Part shown: one piece after another, positions 8,363 to 17,000 of the stretch
Layout of the letters: every line of letters starts with the position of its first letter
How positions within the stretch are numbered: the stretch's first letter is position 1
NCBI GenBank assembly: GCA_023416275.1
Contig: JAEZIB010000111.1
Location: 1-64,000 of the forward strand
Reading direction: 5' to 3'
Source: Bacillota bacterium
Lineage (GTDB): Bacteria > Bacillota > Clostridia > Acetivibrionales > DSM-1351
DNA length: 64,000 bases
The notes under the pieces: model-generated
The model's database searches: none
What the model was told of the DNA's origin: nothing
What the model saw: the letters and a program-made list of their open reading frames with translations, nothing else
Program-made: the position numbers and the translations under genes

Positions 8363-9229
8363 ATGGGCAAGAAAAAGATATTGGTTCTAGGTTCAACAGG
8401 AATGGCAGGTCATGTAATAACTACATATTTTGAAGAAAGTGGAGCCTATGAAGTATTCAATCTTGCACATAAGAAAAAGTTGAATGAAAAAACATATATA
8501 CTTGATGTAACAGACTTTATAGCTTTTGAAGCATTACTGGATAATGAGGATTTTGATATCATAGTAAACTGTATCGGATTACTAAACCAATATGCCGATG
8601 CAAATAAGGACAAAGCTATTTTGCTGAATTCTTATCTGCCACATTTTTTAGAAACTAAGTTCAGAGGTTCACCTGTCAAAATTATTCACTTAAGCACTGA
8701 TTGTGTATTTTCGGGTAAGACAGGTTCCTACACAGAAGCAGCCTTTAGGGATGGGGATTCATATTATGACCGTACAAAAGCTATAGGTGAGATAAGTGAG
8801 GGTCGAAATTTAACCTTTAGAACATCAATTATTGGGCCAGACATAAATTATGATGGGATTGGTCTTTTTAATTGGTTTATGAAATCCAAGGGAAAAATTA
8901 ATGGTTATGCAAATTCTGTTTGGACAGGTGTTACAACTATTGAGCTAGCAAAGGCAATAGAAAAAGCTATAGAAAAGGATATTTCAGGATTATATCATTT
9001 AGTAGCTGAAAAGAGTATAAATAAATATGAGTTGCTTTTGCTAATCAAAAATATATTTAATAAAAGTGATGTCCGTATAGATAAATATCAGAATGAACGC
9101 TTAGACAAAAGCTTAATTAATACACGCAGTGATTTTGACTATGATGTTCTAGATTATAATAAAATGGTATCTGAAATGAAAGAATGGATTTTAGCTCATC
9201 CAAGTTTTTACTCCCATTATTTTATATAG
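8363..9229 (+). CDS. RmlD-like NAD(P)-dependent 4-keto sugar reductase
   Basis: This 288-residue SDR shows the nucleotide loop VLGSTGMAGHVI, NCIGLLNQYAD, HLSTDCVFSGKTGSY and the catalytic YDRTKAIGE (Tyr-x3-Lys). It belongs to the dTDP-4-dehydrorhamnose reductase superfamily. Its position directly after the dehydratase and 2-epimerase suggests it reduces the 4-keto UDP-sugar (the FnlB/WbjC or WbvR step). Whether the product is FucNAc or QuiNAc depends on reductase stereochemistry and cannot be read from sequence. It is the last gene of the glycan operon; a repeat element follows 5 bases after the stop. Confidence 0.82.
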   Translation: MGKKKILVLGSTGMAGHVITTYFEESGAYEVFNLAHKKKLNEKTYILDVTDFIAFEALLDNEDFDIIVNCIGLLNQYADANKDKAILLNSYLPHFLETKFRGSPVKIIHLSTDCVFSGKTGSYTEAAFRDGDSYYDRTKAIGEISEGRNLTFRTSIIGPDINYDGIGLFNWFMKSKGKINGYANSVWTGVTTIELAKAIEKAIEKDISGLYHLVAEKSINKYELLLLIKNIFNKSDVRIDKYQNERLDKSLINTRSDFDYDVLDYNKMVSEMKEWILAHPSFYSHYFI

Positions 9230-9234
9230 ATTTA

Positions 9235-9380
9235 CTCAACTTTCGCACATAAAAAATCTGTTGGTGCGGTAGAATTATAAATGGTTTTTATCTTATGAAA
9301 TTATTTACTTTTCATTTAATAATGCTACCACACCTTATATTACTAGGCTTTAAGCAGTATACTTAAATGTGAAAGTTGAG
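9235..9380. repeat. MITE-like repeat, CTCAACTTTC family, 146-bp copy
   Basis: It has clean inverted ends, CTCAACTTTCGCACAT and ATGTGAAAGTTGAG. The interior reads TTGGTGCGGTAGAATTATAAATGG at left and AATGCTACCACACC...TTAAGCAGTATA at right, as in the 5721 copy but without its ~150-bp central insert. It sits just after the glycan operon and could serve as its transcription end. Confidence 0.8.
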
Positions 9381-9497
9381 ATGGATTTAATATGTCCAAT
9401 GAATTAATATACATAAAGTTTTTGTTTACAAAAATAGATTGATTTATCCTGGAAATTGATAAAAGCAGGTTTAGAAGAATAACTTAGAAATAAATGT

Positions 9498-9558
9498 GGA
9501 GACTTATGTAAACATATATATGGTCTAACCAATATATGTTTTGTAAGCCTCTTTGTTT
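9498..9558. terminator. Long hairpin between glycan operon and PKS cluster
   Basis: The arms GAGACTTATGTAAACATATA and TATATGTTTTGTAAGCCTC are complementary with few mismatches, around a short TCTAACC loop. No long T-run follows, so it may be a terminator, an RNA end or a leader structure. Confidence 0.4.
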
Positions 9559-9567
9559 ATTGGGCAT

Positions 9568-9648
9568 GTTTGCTGAGTGTAATTGTTGTAAATGGCAACT
9601 AATCAGGTACGTTTGCTAAGTGTAATTGTTGTAAATAACAACTGACCA
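9568..9648. promoter_or_regulatory. Tandem 43-bp direct repeat with internal dyad, possible operator
   Basis: Two units begin GTTTGCT(G/A)AGTGTAATTG at 9568 and 9611. Each contains a dyad of the form GTTGTAAATxxCAAC; the second unit is the more perfect, GTTGTAAATAACAAC. It lies ~290 bp upstream of the first gene of the PKS cluster. Tandem operator half-helix sites are typical of cooperative regulators, but no regulator gene is adjacent. Confidence 0.45.
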
Positions 9649-9932
9649 AAGTATAAGTGCATTTATGTAAAGAACAAAATACATATTAAAAATCGACACT
9701 AAAAGTCTTTTAAAAAAAATATTTACAGATTATCAATTCATTATTAGTAAAATAGTGACAAAAAATATTACTTTAGTATAAAATTATATTGATTAGCATT
9801 AAAAACTTTCAATATAAGATAAAGACAGTAATGCATTATGTTATATAATATGTTAAAATAGGATAATTAAGAAATATATTGCTATAAAAGAGTCGTAAAT
9901 ATGCAGTCCTTAATATAAATTTTGGAGGCGCT

Positions 9933-10976
9933 ATGAGACAAGGTAACTTCATTTTTCCAGAGAATAAAAAGAAGTATTTCAAAAAATTCAGCAAAATTAA
10001 ATCTGTTGCTGCATATTTGCCAGAAAAAGTTGTAACAAATGATGACATAATAAATACTAATAGGTTGACCATGAAAGATAGCGTAATTCGTAAATCTATT
10101 GGTACTTATCAACGAAGAGTGGCAGATGATGACGAAGTTGATTCGGATATATTGGCATGTGCTGCTCAAAATTGTATGGCTAAAGCAAATGTACATGTTG
10201 ATAAACTATCAAGGATAATTGCCACCAAATTTTTTGGGGACAACCTTTTACCAATGACTGCTAGCATGGTACAAAGAAAATTAGGATGTTCATATGCGAC
10301 TCAATCATTTGATGTTGATGGGGGTGTAAATTCTTTTTTACATGCCTTTGACCTTGGAACACGTTATATTAACAGTGGTGACGATTATGTGCTTATTACT
10401 TCAGGAGGAATATGTAACAGACTAATCAGTAAAACCGACCCAAGAGTTGCATTTCTATTTGGAGATGGTGCAGCATCAGTATTACTAGCGTCTTCCAATG
10501 AACCTCACATTCTGGCCAGTTATTTTTATACAAACCACACCTATTATGAAATTGCTGCTACGCAAAAGCTCAAGCCTGAGTATACTAAAAAATATTTTGA
10601 AAAGGGTGACTTCTCTCTATTTTATGATTTCTATCGTATGGATAACTGGAAGCTTGCAGAAGAGTTCTATAGAACTGCGGCTATTACAGTAAGAGATTAC
10701 TTACTTGAAGAAAGTAGCCTTAAAATGAATGATATAGATCTTGTGCTTGTTACTGAAAATAATAAGTCTATTTGGGAAGTCACTTTAGATGCTTTGGGTG
10801 TAGAAAAGGAAAAAAGCATTTCATTAATACATAATTATGGAAATACAATGTCTGCAATGCTTCCGTTGCTTTTAAACGAAGCATACAGCACTGGACGTAT
10901 TGAAACAGGCATGAATATTTTAATGCTTTCACATGGTGAGGGCTTTAGTGGAGGTGGTATGATTTATAGAGTTTAG
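9933..10976 (+). CDS. KASIII-like protein lacking the catalytic cysteine
   Basis: The 347-residue protein has the thiolase fold of beta-ketoacyl-ACP synthase III (FabH). Landmarks include VAAYLPEKVVTNDDI near residue 26, FLFGDGAASVLL and the C-terminal GEGFSGGGMIYRV. Aligned by eye with its neighbour at 11328, the cysteine of DLTAACSGF is replaced by Val (DVDGGVNSF). The HQAN histidine region reads VTENNKSIWE, so His is also absent; the GN(T) asparagine is kept. It is therefore probably not a condensing enzyme alone; a structural or chain-length partner role, as PqsB plays for PqsC, is a reasonable idea. A GGAGG site precedes ATG 9933. It opens the biosynthetic cluster. Confidence 0.8.
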   Translation: MRQGNFIFPENKKKYFKKFSKIKSVAAYLPEKVVTNDDIINTNRLTMKDSVIRKSIGTYQRRVADDDEVDSDILACAAQNCMAKANVHVDKLSRIIATKFFGDNLLPMTASMVQRKLGCSYATQSFDVDGGVNSFLHAFDLGTRYINSGDDYVLITSGGICNRLISKTDPRVAFLFGDGAASVLLASSNEPHILASYFYTNHTYYEIAATQKLKPEYTKKYFEKGDFSLFYDFYRMDNWKLAEEFYRTAAITVRDYLLEESSLKMNDIDLVLVTENNKSIWEVTLDALGVEKEKSISLIHNYGNTMSAMLPLLLNEAYSTGRIETGMNILMLSHGEGFSGGGMIYRV

Positions 10977-11048
10977 AAGCAGTTACTGCATATTTATGCG
11001 GTAATAGAAGTTTGGTAGTGTTTAATATTGAAATAGGGGGATGCAGTT

Positions 11049-11297
11049 ATGACGCAAGATGAAATTTACAAAAGAATGAAGGATATTCTAGTAGAGTATT
11101 TTCGGCTAGATGAAGATGAGGTTACTCCAGACACCCATTTGATAGATGATTTGGGCGCAGATTCTATTGCTATTGTTGAGATGAGTTTTCGTATTTCAGA
11201 ATGTTTTTCCGTTCCAATTGTTGAAGCAGATAAAGATCTTCTGGTAGTAAAGAATATGGCAGAAGAAATATATAATCAAATTAATAATAATGTGTAA
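11049..11297 (+). CDS. Free-standing acyl carrier protein
   Basis: This 82-residue acidic protein has the carrier motif DDLGADSIAIVEM, with the phosphopantetheine-accepting serine at residue 39, and the usual helical pattern and length of a type II ACP. A GGGGG ribosome binding site precedes the ATG by 8 bases. It lies between the two KASIII-like genes and upstream of an acyl ligase, so it probably holds the starter acyl group or an intermediate. It is the only carrier in the cluster with a canonical serine: the three clear ACPs in the large synthase carry threonine at that place. Confidence 0.92.
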   Translation: MTQDEIYKRMKDILVEYFRLDEDEVTPDTHLIDDLGADSIAIVEMSFRISECFSVPIVEADKDLLVVKNMAEEIYNQINNNV

Positions 11298-11327
11298 TCT
11301 CAATAAATAGTAAAGAGGCTGTAAAAT

Positions 11328-12368
11328 ATGAAAACGACGATTAAATATCCACCGATAAGTGATTTAGATGTAACAAGGTATTCAAAGATACTATCAACAG
11401 GTTCTTACTTACCGGATAATATTGTGACTAATGAGGATATTATCAAACGCTATAACTTAATTGCTACTGATAGGGCAGTAAGATACTCTATAGGCATAAG
11501 TGAACGTAGATGGGAAAATAAAAATCTGGATGTTGCTGATTGTGTAGCTTTTGCAGCTAAGCAATGCTTAGAGAGAGCTAATATTAGCATAGAACAAGTT
11601 GATCGTATTATTTATTCAAAATTATTAGGGGATTACAATGTGCCAGCAACATCAATAGGTATGCTGAAAAAGCTAAATGCAAAAAAAGGCATTCCAGCAT
11701 TTGATTTGACGGCTGCATGCAGTGGTTTTATCCATGCAATGGATATGGCAATACGTTATATAGATTCAGGTGATGATTATGTCCTAATACTTGGTGGTGG
11801 ATTGACAAGTTGGGCATTAGCGAATGATTTTAATAAAATTGATACCCGCACTGTATTTTTAATGGGAGACGGAATTGCCGCGATGCTTTTAGGTGTCAGT
11901 AAAGAAAAACACTTTCTTTGCTCTTATCTTCAGACAGATAACACTCATTATGAAGTAGGATACATGCCCCTTGGTTTATCTTTGTTAAATTCCAAAGAAA
12001 GTTTATCTAGTGATATGTTCGGAATGAAAATTGACAATGGAAGAATACTTAATGAGAATGCCATTGAGTCTGCAGTAGTTACTGTGGAACGACTGTTGGA
12101 AGCTTCAAAATTAACTATTGATGACATAGATTTAGTTGCCACATCTGATCAGACAACTCAGCTTTGGGAAGGACAGCTTAAAGCGCTTAACATACCGCTT
12201 GAAAAGAGTGTAAGCCTATTCCATAAACAAGGTAATACAGCTTCAGCTATGAGTCCTCTTAATCTTGATGAACTAATTAATACGGGCAGGTTGAAAAGGG
12301 GAATGACAGTTTTAATGATGGCACATGGAGCAGGTGCCAGTGGAGGAGGAGTAATATTTAAATACTAG
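11328..12368 (+). CDS. KASIII-like acyltransferase/ketosynthase with Cys but no HQAN His
   Basis: This 346-residue FabH-fold protein keeps the nucleophile cysteine in FDLTAACSGFIHAMD (around residue 130). It also keeps MGDGIAAMLLG, the GNT asparagine and the C-terminal HGAGASGGGVIF. The segment that should contain HQAN reads ATSDQTTQLWE, so the His needed for malonyl decarboxylation appears to be Ser. Cys without His suggests acyl transfer rather than ordinary condensation, though another residue might substitute. It is a paralog of the gene at 9933; the pair could form a heterodimer. It probably moves an activated acyl group between the ligase product, the free ACP and the large synthase (inference). 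Confidence 0.83.
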   Translation: MKTTIKYPPISDLDVTRYSKILSTGSYLPDNIVTNEDIIKRYNLIATDRAVRYSIGISERRWENKNLDVADCVAFAAKQCLERANISIEQVDRIIYSKLLGDYNVPATSIGMLKKLNAKKGIPAFDLTAACSGFIHAMDMAIRYIDSGDDYVLILGGGLTSWALANDFNKIDTRTVFLMGDGIAAMLLGVSKEKHFLCSYLQTDNTHYEVGYMPLGLSLLNSKESLSSDMFGMKIDNGRILNENAIESAVVTVERLLEASKLTIDDIDLVATSDQTTQLWEGQLKALNIPLEKSVSLFHKQGNTASAMSPLNLDELINTGRLKRGMTVLMMAHGAGASGGGVIFKY

Positions 12369-12437
12369 TTAAAGAAAATAGAAGCTATAAGCAAGAGCGT
12401 AAACTAAAATTTCAAGAATAGGAAGGAGCGGTTAAAA

Positions 12438-13925
12438 ATGAATTGTTGTGATTACCTATTCAATATAAGCCAGGAGCTTTTAGACAATGAAGTAATAGTG
12501 GATTCGGAAAATGGCAGAAGGTACACCTATAGAGATTTACAGATTGCTGTTAAAAAATTTGCAAAATACTTGGTGGATAGAGGATTTGAAAGAGGTTCAA
12601 CTATTGCTATTCACTTGTATAATGGTTCAGAGACTGTAATTGCATATCTTGCTTGTCAATATTGCGGAATAATTTCCTGTATAGTAGATCCAATGTTTAA
12701 GCCTTTTGAATTGCAATACTATTTAGAGGATTCAAAGTCTATTTGCTTGATAACTTTCTTAAACAATGAAAAGGACCTTGAAGAAATAGGCTTAAATATT
12801 ACCATAATGCATGATACTGATATAGACATGGTATGTGATGACATAAATTCTGGGCAAATTGAACTGGAGCCATATGATGTTTCTCAAGATGAAGTTTCAA
12901 TAATTCTATATACATCAGGCTCAACCTCTAAGCCAAAAGGAGTTATGCATAATGTATATAGGTGCAAAGCTCATATTGCAATACAGCAGGAGATAGGATA
13001 TACATTTAAAGAGAGTGACAGACTGGTTTGTTTTGTACCTTTTTCACATGCATATGGATGTGTGGATATTTTGTTTGATGCAATGGAATATGGTGCATGT
13101 GTTGTCATGATGAGATCCTTTCAACCACAAAAGCTTGCAAAACTCATAGAAACTGAAGGAATTACCCACCTTTTTGGAGTTCCTACTCATTATGCCCAAT
13201 TGCTAAGATACGACTCTATCATCCCTCAGCTAAAGCTGCTAAAGGCGGCATTTGTTGCGGCAGCTCCTTTAAATCATACGACAGCTATACAATGGGAGGA
13301 GAAGACAGGAGTATATCTGAATGAAGGCTATGGATTATCTGAAACATGTACACTTACAATATTCAGAAACAATTCTATTACGATAACTCCAGGTAATGTT
13401 GGAAAGCCTACAACAAAGGTAGCTACCGTAGAAATTGTAGATGAGAGAGGAAATCCTCTCGGACAAAATGAGGTTGGAGAGATAAGAGTAAAAGGACCTA
13501 ATGTAATGTTGGGTTATTGGAATAAACCAGAGGAAACTAGTAAAAAATTAAGAGACGGTTGGTTCTATACAGGAGATTTTGCTTATAAGAACAGTAACGA
13601 TGAATTTATCTTATGTGGTAGAAATACCGAGTTCATAAATGTTGCTGGTATTAAAGTATCACCTATTGATGTTGAGTCGGTGTTAAATCAACATCAATTT
13701 GTATCAGAATCGGCAGTTATTAGTCAGAAAGACGAGATGTATGGAGAGGTAGTAAAAGCCTTCGTTGTATTAAAAACTGAGAAAACACTTACTGAAAGGG
13801 AGCTTATAAAGTTTGTTTCAAGCAAACTGTCCAGTTTTTCAGTTCCCAGAAGTATTACATATATAGAGCAGTTCCCAAGAAACAATATTGGAAAAATTGA
13901 TAAAAATGCATTGTCCGAATATTAA
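12438..13925 (+). CDS. AMP-forming acyl-CoA/acyl-ACP ligase
   Basis: The 495-residue protein belongs to the ANL superfamily. It shows the P-loop-like motif LYTSGSTSKPKGVMH (~residue 155), GYGLSETC, the hinge region GWFYTGDFAYKNS...CGRNTEF and the C-terminal catalytic lysine in NNIGKIDKNAL. Such enzymes activate a carboxylic acid as acyl-AMP and load it on CoA or an ACP. Beside a free ACP and KASIII-like proteins it most likely primes the pathway with a fatty or aromatic acid; substrate cannot be read from sequence. AAGGAG precedes ATG 12438. The large synthase follows within ~85 bases. Confidence 0.9.
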   Translation: MNCCDYLFNISQELLDNEVIVDSENGRRYTYRDLQIAVKKFAKYLVDRGFERGSTIAIHLYNGSETVIAYLACQYCGIISCIVDPMFKPFELQYYLEDSKSICLITFLNNEKDLEEIGLNITIMHDTDIDMVCDDINSGQIELEPYDVSQDEVSIILYTSGSTSKPKGVMHNVYRCKAHIAIQQEIGYTFKESDRLVCFVPFSHAYGCVDILFDAMEYGACVVMMRSFQPQKLAKLIETEGITHLFGVPTHYAQLLRYDSIIPQLKLLKAAFVAAAPLNHTTAIQWEEKTGVYLNEGYGLSETCTLTIFRNNSITITPGNVGKPTTKVATVEIVDERGNPLGQNEVGEIRVKGPNVMLGYWNKPEETSKKLRDGWFYTGDFAYKNSNDEFILCGRNTEFINVAGIKVSPIDVESVLNQHQFVSESAVISQKDEMYGEVVKAFVVLKTEKTLTERELIKFVSSKLSSFSVPRSITYIEQFPRNNIGKIDKNALSEY

Positions 13926-14010
13926 TCAAGCTAGAGTTATACTGCTAAAAAAATATTGGAAACTTAGATTGTTAAAAAATAAACTAAGTAGAATAATGGG
14001 GGGTATTTCT

Positions 14011-17000
14011 GTGTCTAATTATAGTTATTCAGAAAATGGAATTGCAGTTATAGGAGTAGGAGGTATTTTTCCTGATGCTGCTGATGTAAATCAGTTTTGG
14101 AATAATATCCTTAACAAGAAAGTATCTATAAAAAGAATACCCGATGAGATAATAAATAGTGAAATATTTTTCCGCCCTGAGTTATATGGAAAGGTTGACA
14201 AAAAGGATAAATCATATACTCACATTGCAGGACTTATAGATCATCAGGTGTATTCTAAGTCAAGTTTTAAGCATAAGATTCCTCCAGCTGTTGCAGAGCA
14301 TATGGATAGAAATCAGCTGGCAGCAATATATTGTGTTGATCAGGCTCTTGAAGCTATGGGAGATAATGCGCTTCCAAAAGAGCATACCGCAGTTATTCTT
14401 GGAAATGGATTGCCAGGAATTAAGTATGACCAAGTCCTTCATAGAATTAGCTTTCTTGAGATTGAATACTATCTCAAGAATAATCCTTTTGTACAGGGAA
14501 AGTTTTCGCCTGATGAGTTCAATGAAGTTATCAATAAACTGAGAGATGAATATCTTAAAGGTACTATACAAATTACAGAGGATAGCTCTCCTGGGGTTTT
14601 ACCCAATATAGTGGCAGGTAGATTAACAAATGTCTTTGACTTATGGGGCCCATCCTTTACGGTGGATGCGGCATGTGCTTCTTCCCTTGCAGCTATTTCC
14701 TGCGGGGTTGAGGGATTGATAAGCAGAGAATATGATGCAGTAATAGCTGGAGCTTCAGACGTTTCTGTTTTGGCACCTGGATTAAGTCTGTTTTCGGGAA
14801 TAAATGCTTTATCACCAGATGGATCATATCCGTTTGATTCCCGTGCAAATGGATTTGTAATTGGGGCAGGTGCTGGGGTTTTTATAATGAAACGCCTTGG
14901 AGATGCTATACAAAATAAAGATAAAATTTTGGCTGTTATTTCTGGATATGGCAGAGCCAGTGACGGTAAAGGTAAATATATAGCTGCTCCTAGTGAAGAG
15001 GGTCAAGTAAGAGCTATAGAAATGTCTACTAAAATGGCAGGATACTCTGTTGATACCATAGAATTGCTGGAGGCACATGGTACGGGAACACAAGTGGGAG
15101 ACCCTGCAGAAGTAAATGCTTTGAAAAAGGCGTTTAATAGCTTAGGGTGTACTAAAAAGGAATTTTGTGGAATAGGATCAGTAAAATCAAATATAGGACA
15201 TTTGCGCTCTGCTGCAGGAGTACCTGGTGTTCTAAAAGCTGTACTAGCACTGAATAGTAAGATACTTCCTCCTACGGCAAACGTGCAGGAAGTCAATCCA
15301 AAGCTAAAACTTGAAGGCTCTCCGTTCTATGTACTAAGAGACAAAAAACAGTGGAATGCTAACAGTAACCATCCAAGAAGGGCAAGTGTTAGTGCGTTTG
15401 GATTTGGAGGTGCAGACTATCACCTTTCACTTGAAGAGTATAGAGAAGAATTTGTAGGTAAATCGTATAATATTCCTTACACAATACAAAAAAACAATGA
15501 GAGCATCGCTACAACTGTACCTGTTCATAGTAAAGAAGCAATTATACAAGAGGTTGTTCTATTTGCGGCAGACACAGTAGATAAGCTAAAGGCAGAATAT
15601 GAGAAATTTGTTGCTATATCAGAAACAGATGTAGAACAAGGCTTCAGTAAGCATGTTTTTCAAAATAATTCAAATGTATGCTATGGTAAAAAATTAAGAC
15701 TCTCACTAATGGCAAGTAATATTTCTGAATTGAAAAAGAGATGGGATACCTTTATAAAATTTTATGAGAGTGACCGCATAGGTAATTCGGAGGAATTGCT
15801 TCTAGCTGGAATAAGTTTCGGAACAGGAGAAGAGATTAATCCTGAAAACATCGCAATACTATTTCCTGGACAAGCGTCGCAATATGCTAACATGGAAAAG
15901 GATTTATACAGTAGTTATCCTGCATTCAAGTCTGTATATGACAGCTTTGACGCAATATGGCAGTCCAATTACAAAAATACGGTTTCTTCAATGGTATTTG
16001 GAGAAGATATAGAAAAGATTGATAATACAATTAAAGAGACACAAAACACACATCCTGCAATTTTCATCAGCAGTTATTGTATGTATAAGCTCTTTAGAGA
16101 TATGGGTTTAGAAGCAGGATACATGGTGGGTCATAGTCTCGGTGAGATAACCGCTTTAGCTGCAAATGGGATGATGTCATTCAGAGATGCAGCTAGTCTT
16201 GTTGGCAAAAGGGGATATTCTTTTGCTTCAATTGATGAGGATAAACGTGGCAAAATGGTTAGCATTAAGGGTTCACAAGATGAGGTTAAAAAGCTGCTCA
16301 AAAAATCAGGACTTGAAGTATTTATCGCCAATATAAATTCACAGACTCAGACTGTAGTTGGCGGTGATGCAGAAGAAATTAAAAAGCTTGCAGAAGTGTT
16401 AGACAAAGAAAAGATAACACACACCGTACTAAAGGTATCTCATGCCTTCCACTCACCTTTAATAAACAGTGCGGCGGATAGCTTCTATAATCAAATAAAG
16501 GAAATTAAATTTAAGACGGGCAATGCGAAGGTTATTGCAAATCATTTAGTGGATTATTATCCGGCAAATAGCGATACAGCAAAGATACCACAGTTGCTAA
16601 AGGAACAAATAACTAATCCCGTAAGGTTTGTTGAATCAATAGACAAGCTTTACAAGGATGGTGTGAGGCTGTTTGTGGAAATAGGACCAGGTGCAGTTCT
16701 TAGCAACCTTACAAAGGATATATTATCTGGCAAGGATATAAAGGTTATTACTACTAATCTAAAAAAGAAGAATGACCTTGAGTGCTTGAATAAAGCTATT
16801 GGTGAATTATTTGCTGCTGGTGTACATATTCAGGTAATATCGCCAATTGACAGGATAACCCAAGCACAAAGCTTACAGGTGGTAAGTAAAGCAGCAAGTG
16901 AACCTATATCTGCAATTTCAGACAGTATAAATAATATAGATGTTTCAGCAGAAAAAGTAACTGATATTCCAGATAATAAATTGTATACTACATCAGAAAA

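Noticed and set aside
13888..14010. Start of the megasynthase at ATG 13888
   Set aside because: It would overlap the ligase gene by 38 bases and add 41 residues with no ribosome binding site. GTG 14011 follows GGGGGG at 7 bases and leads directly into the KS domain.
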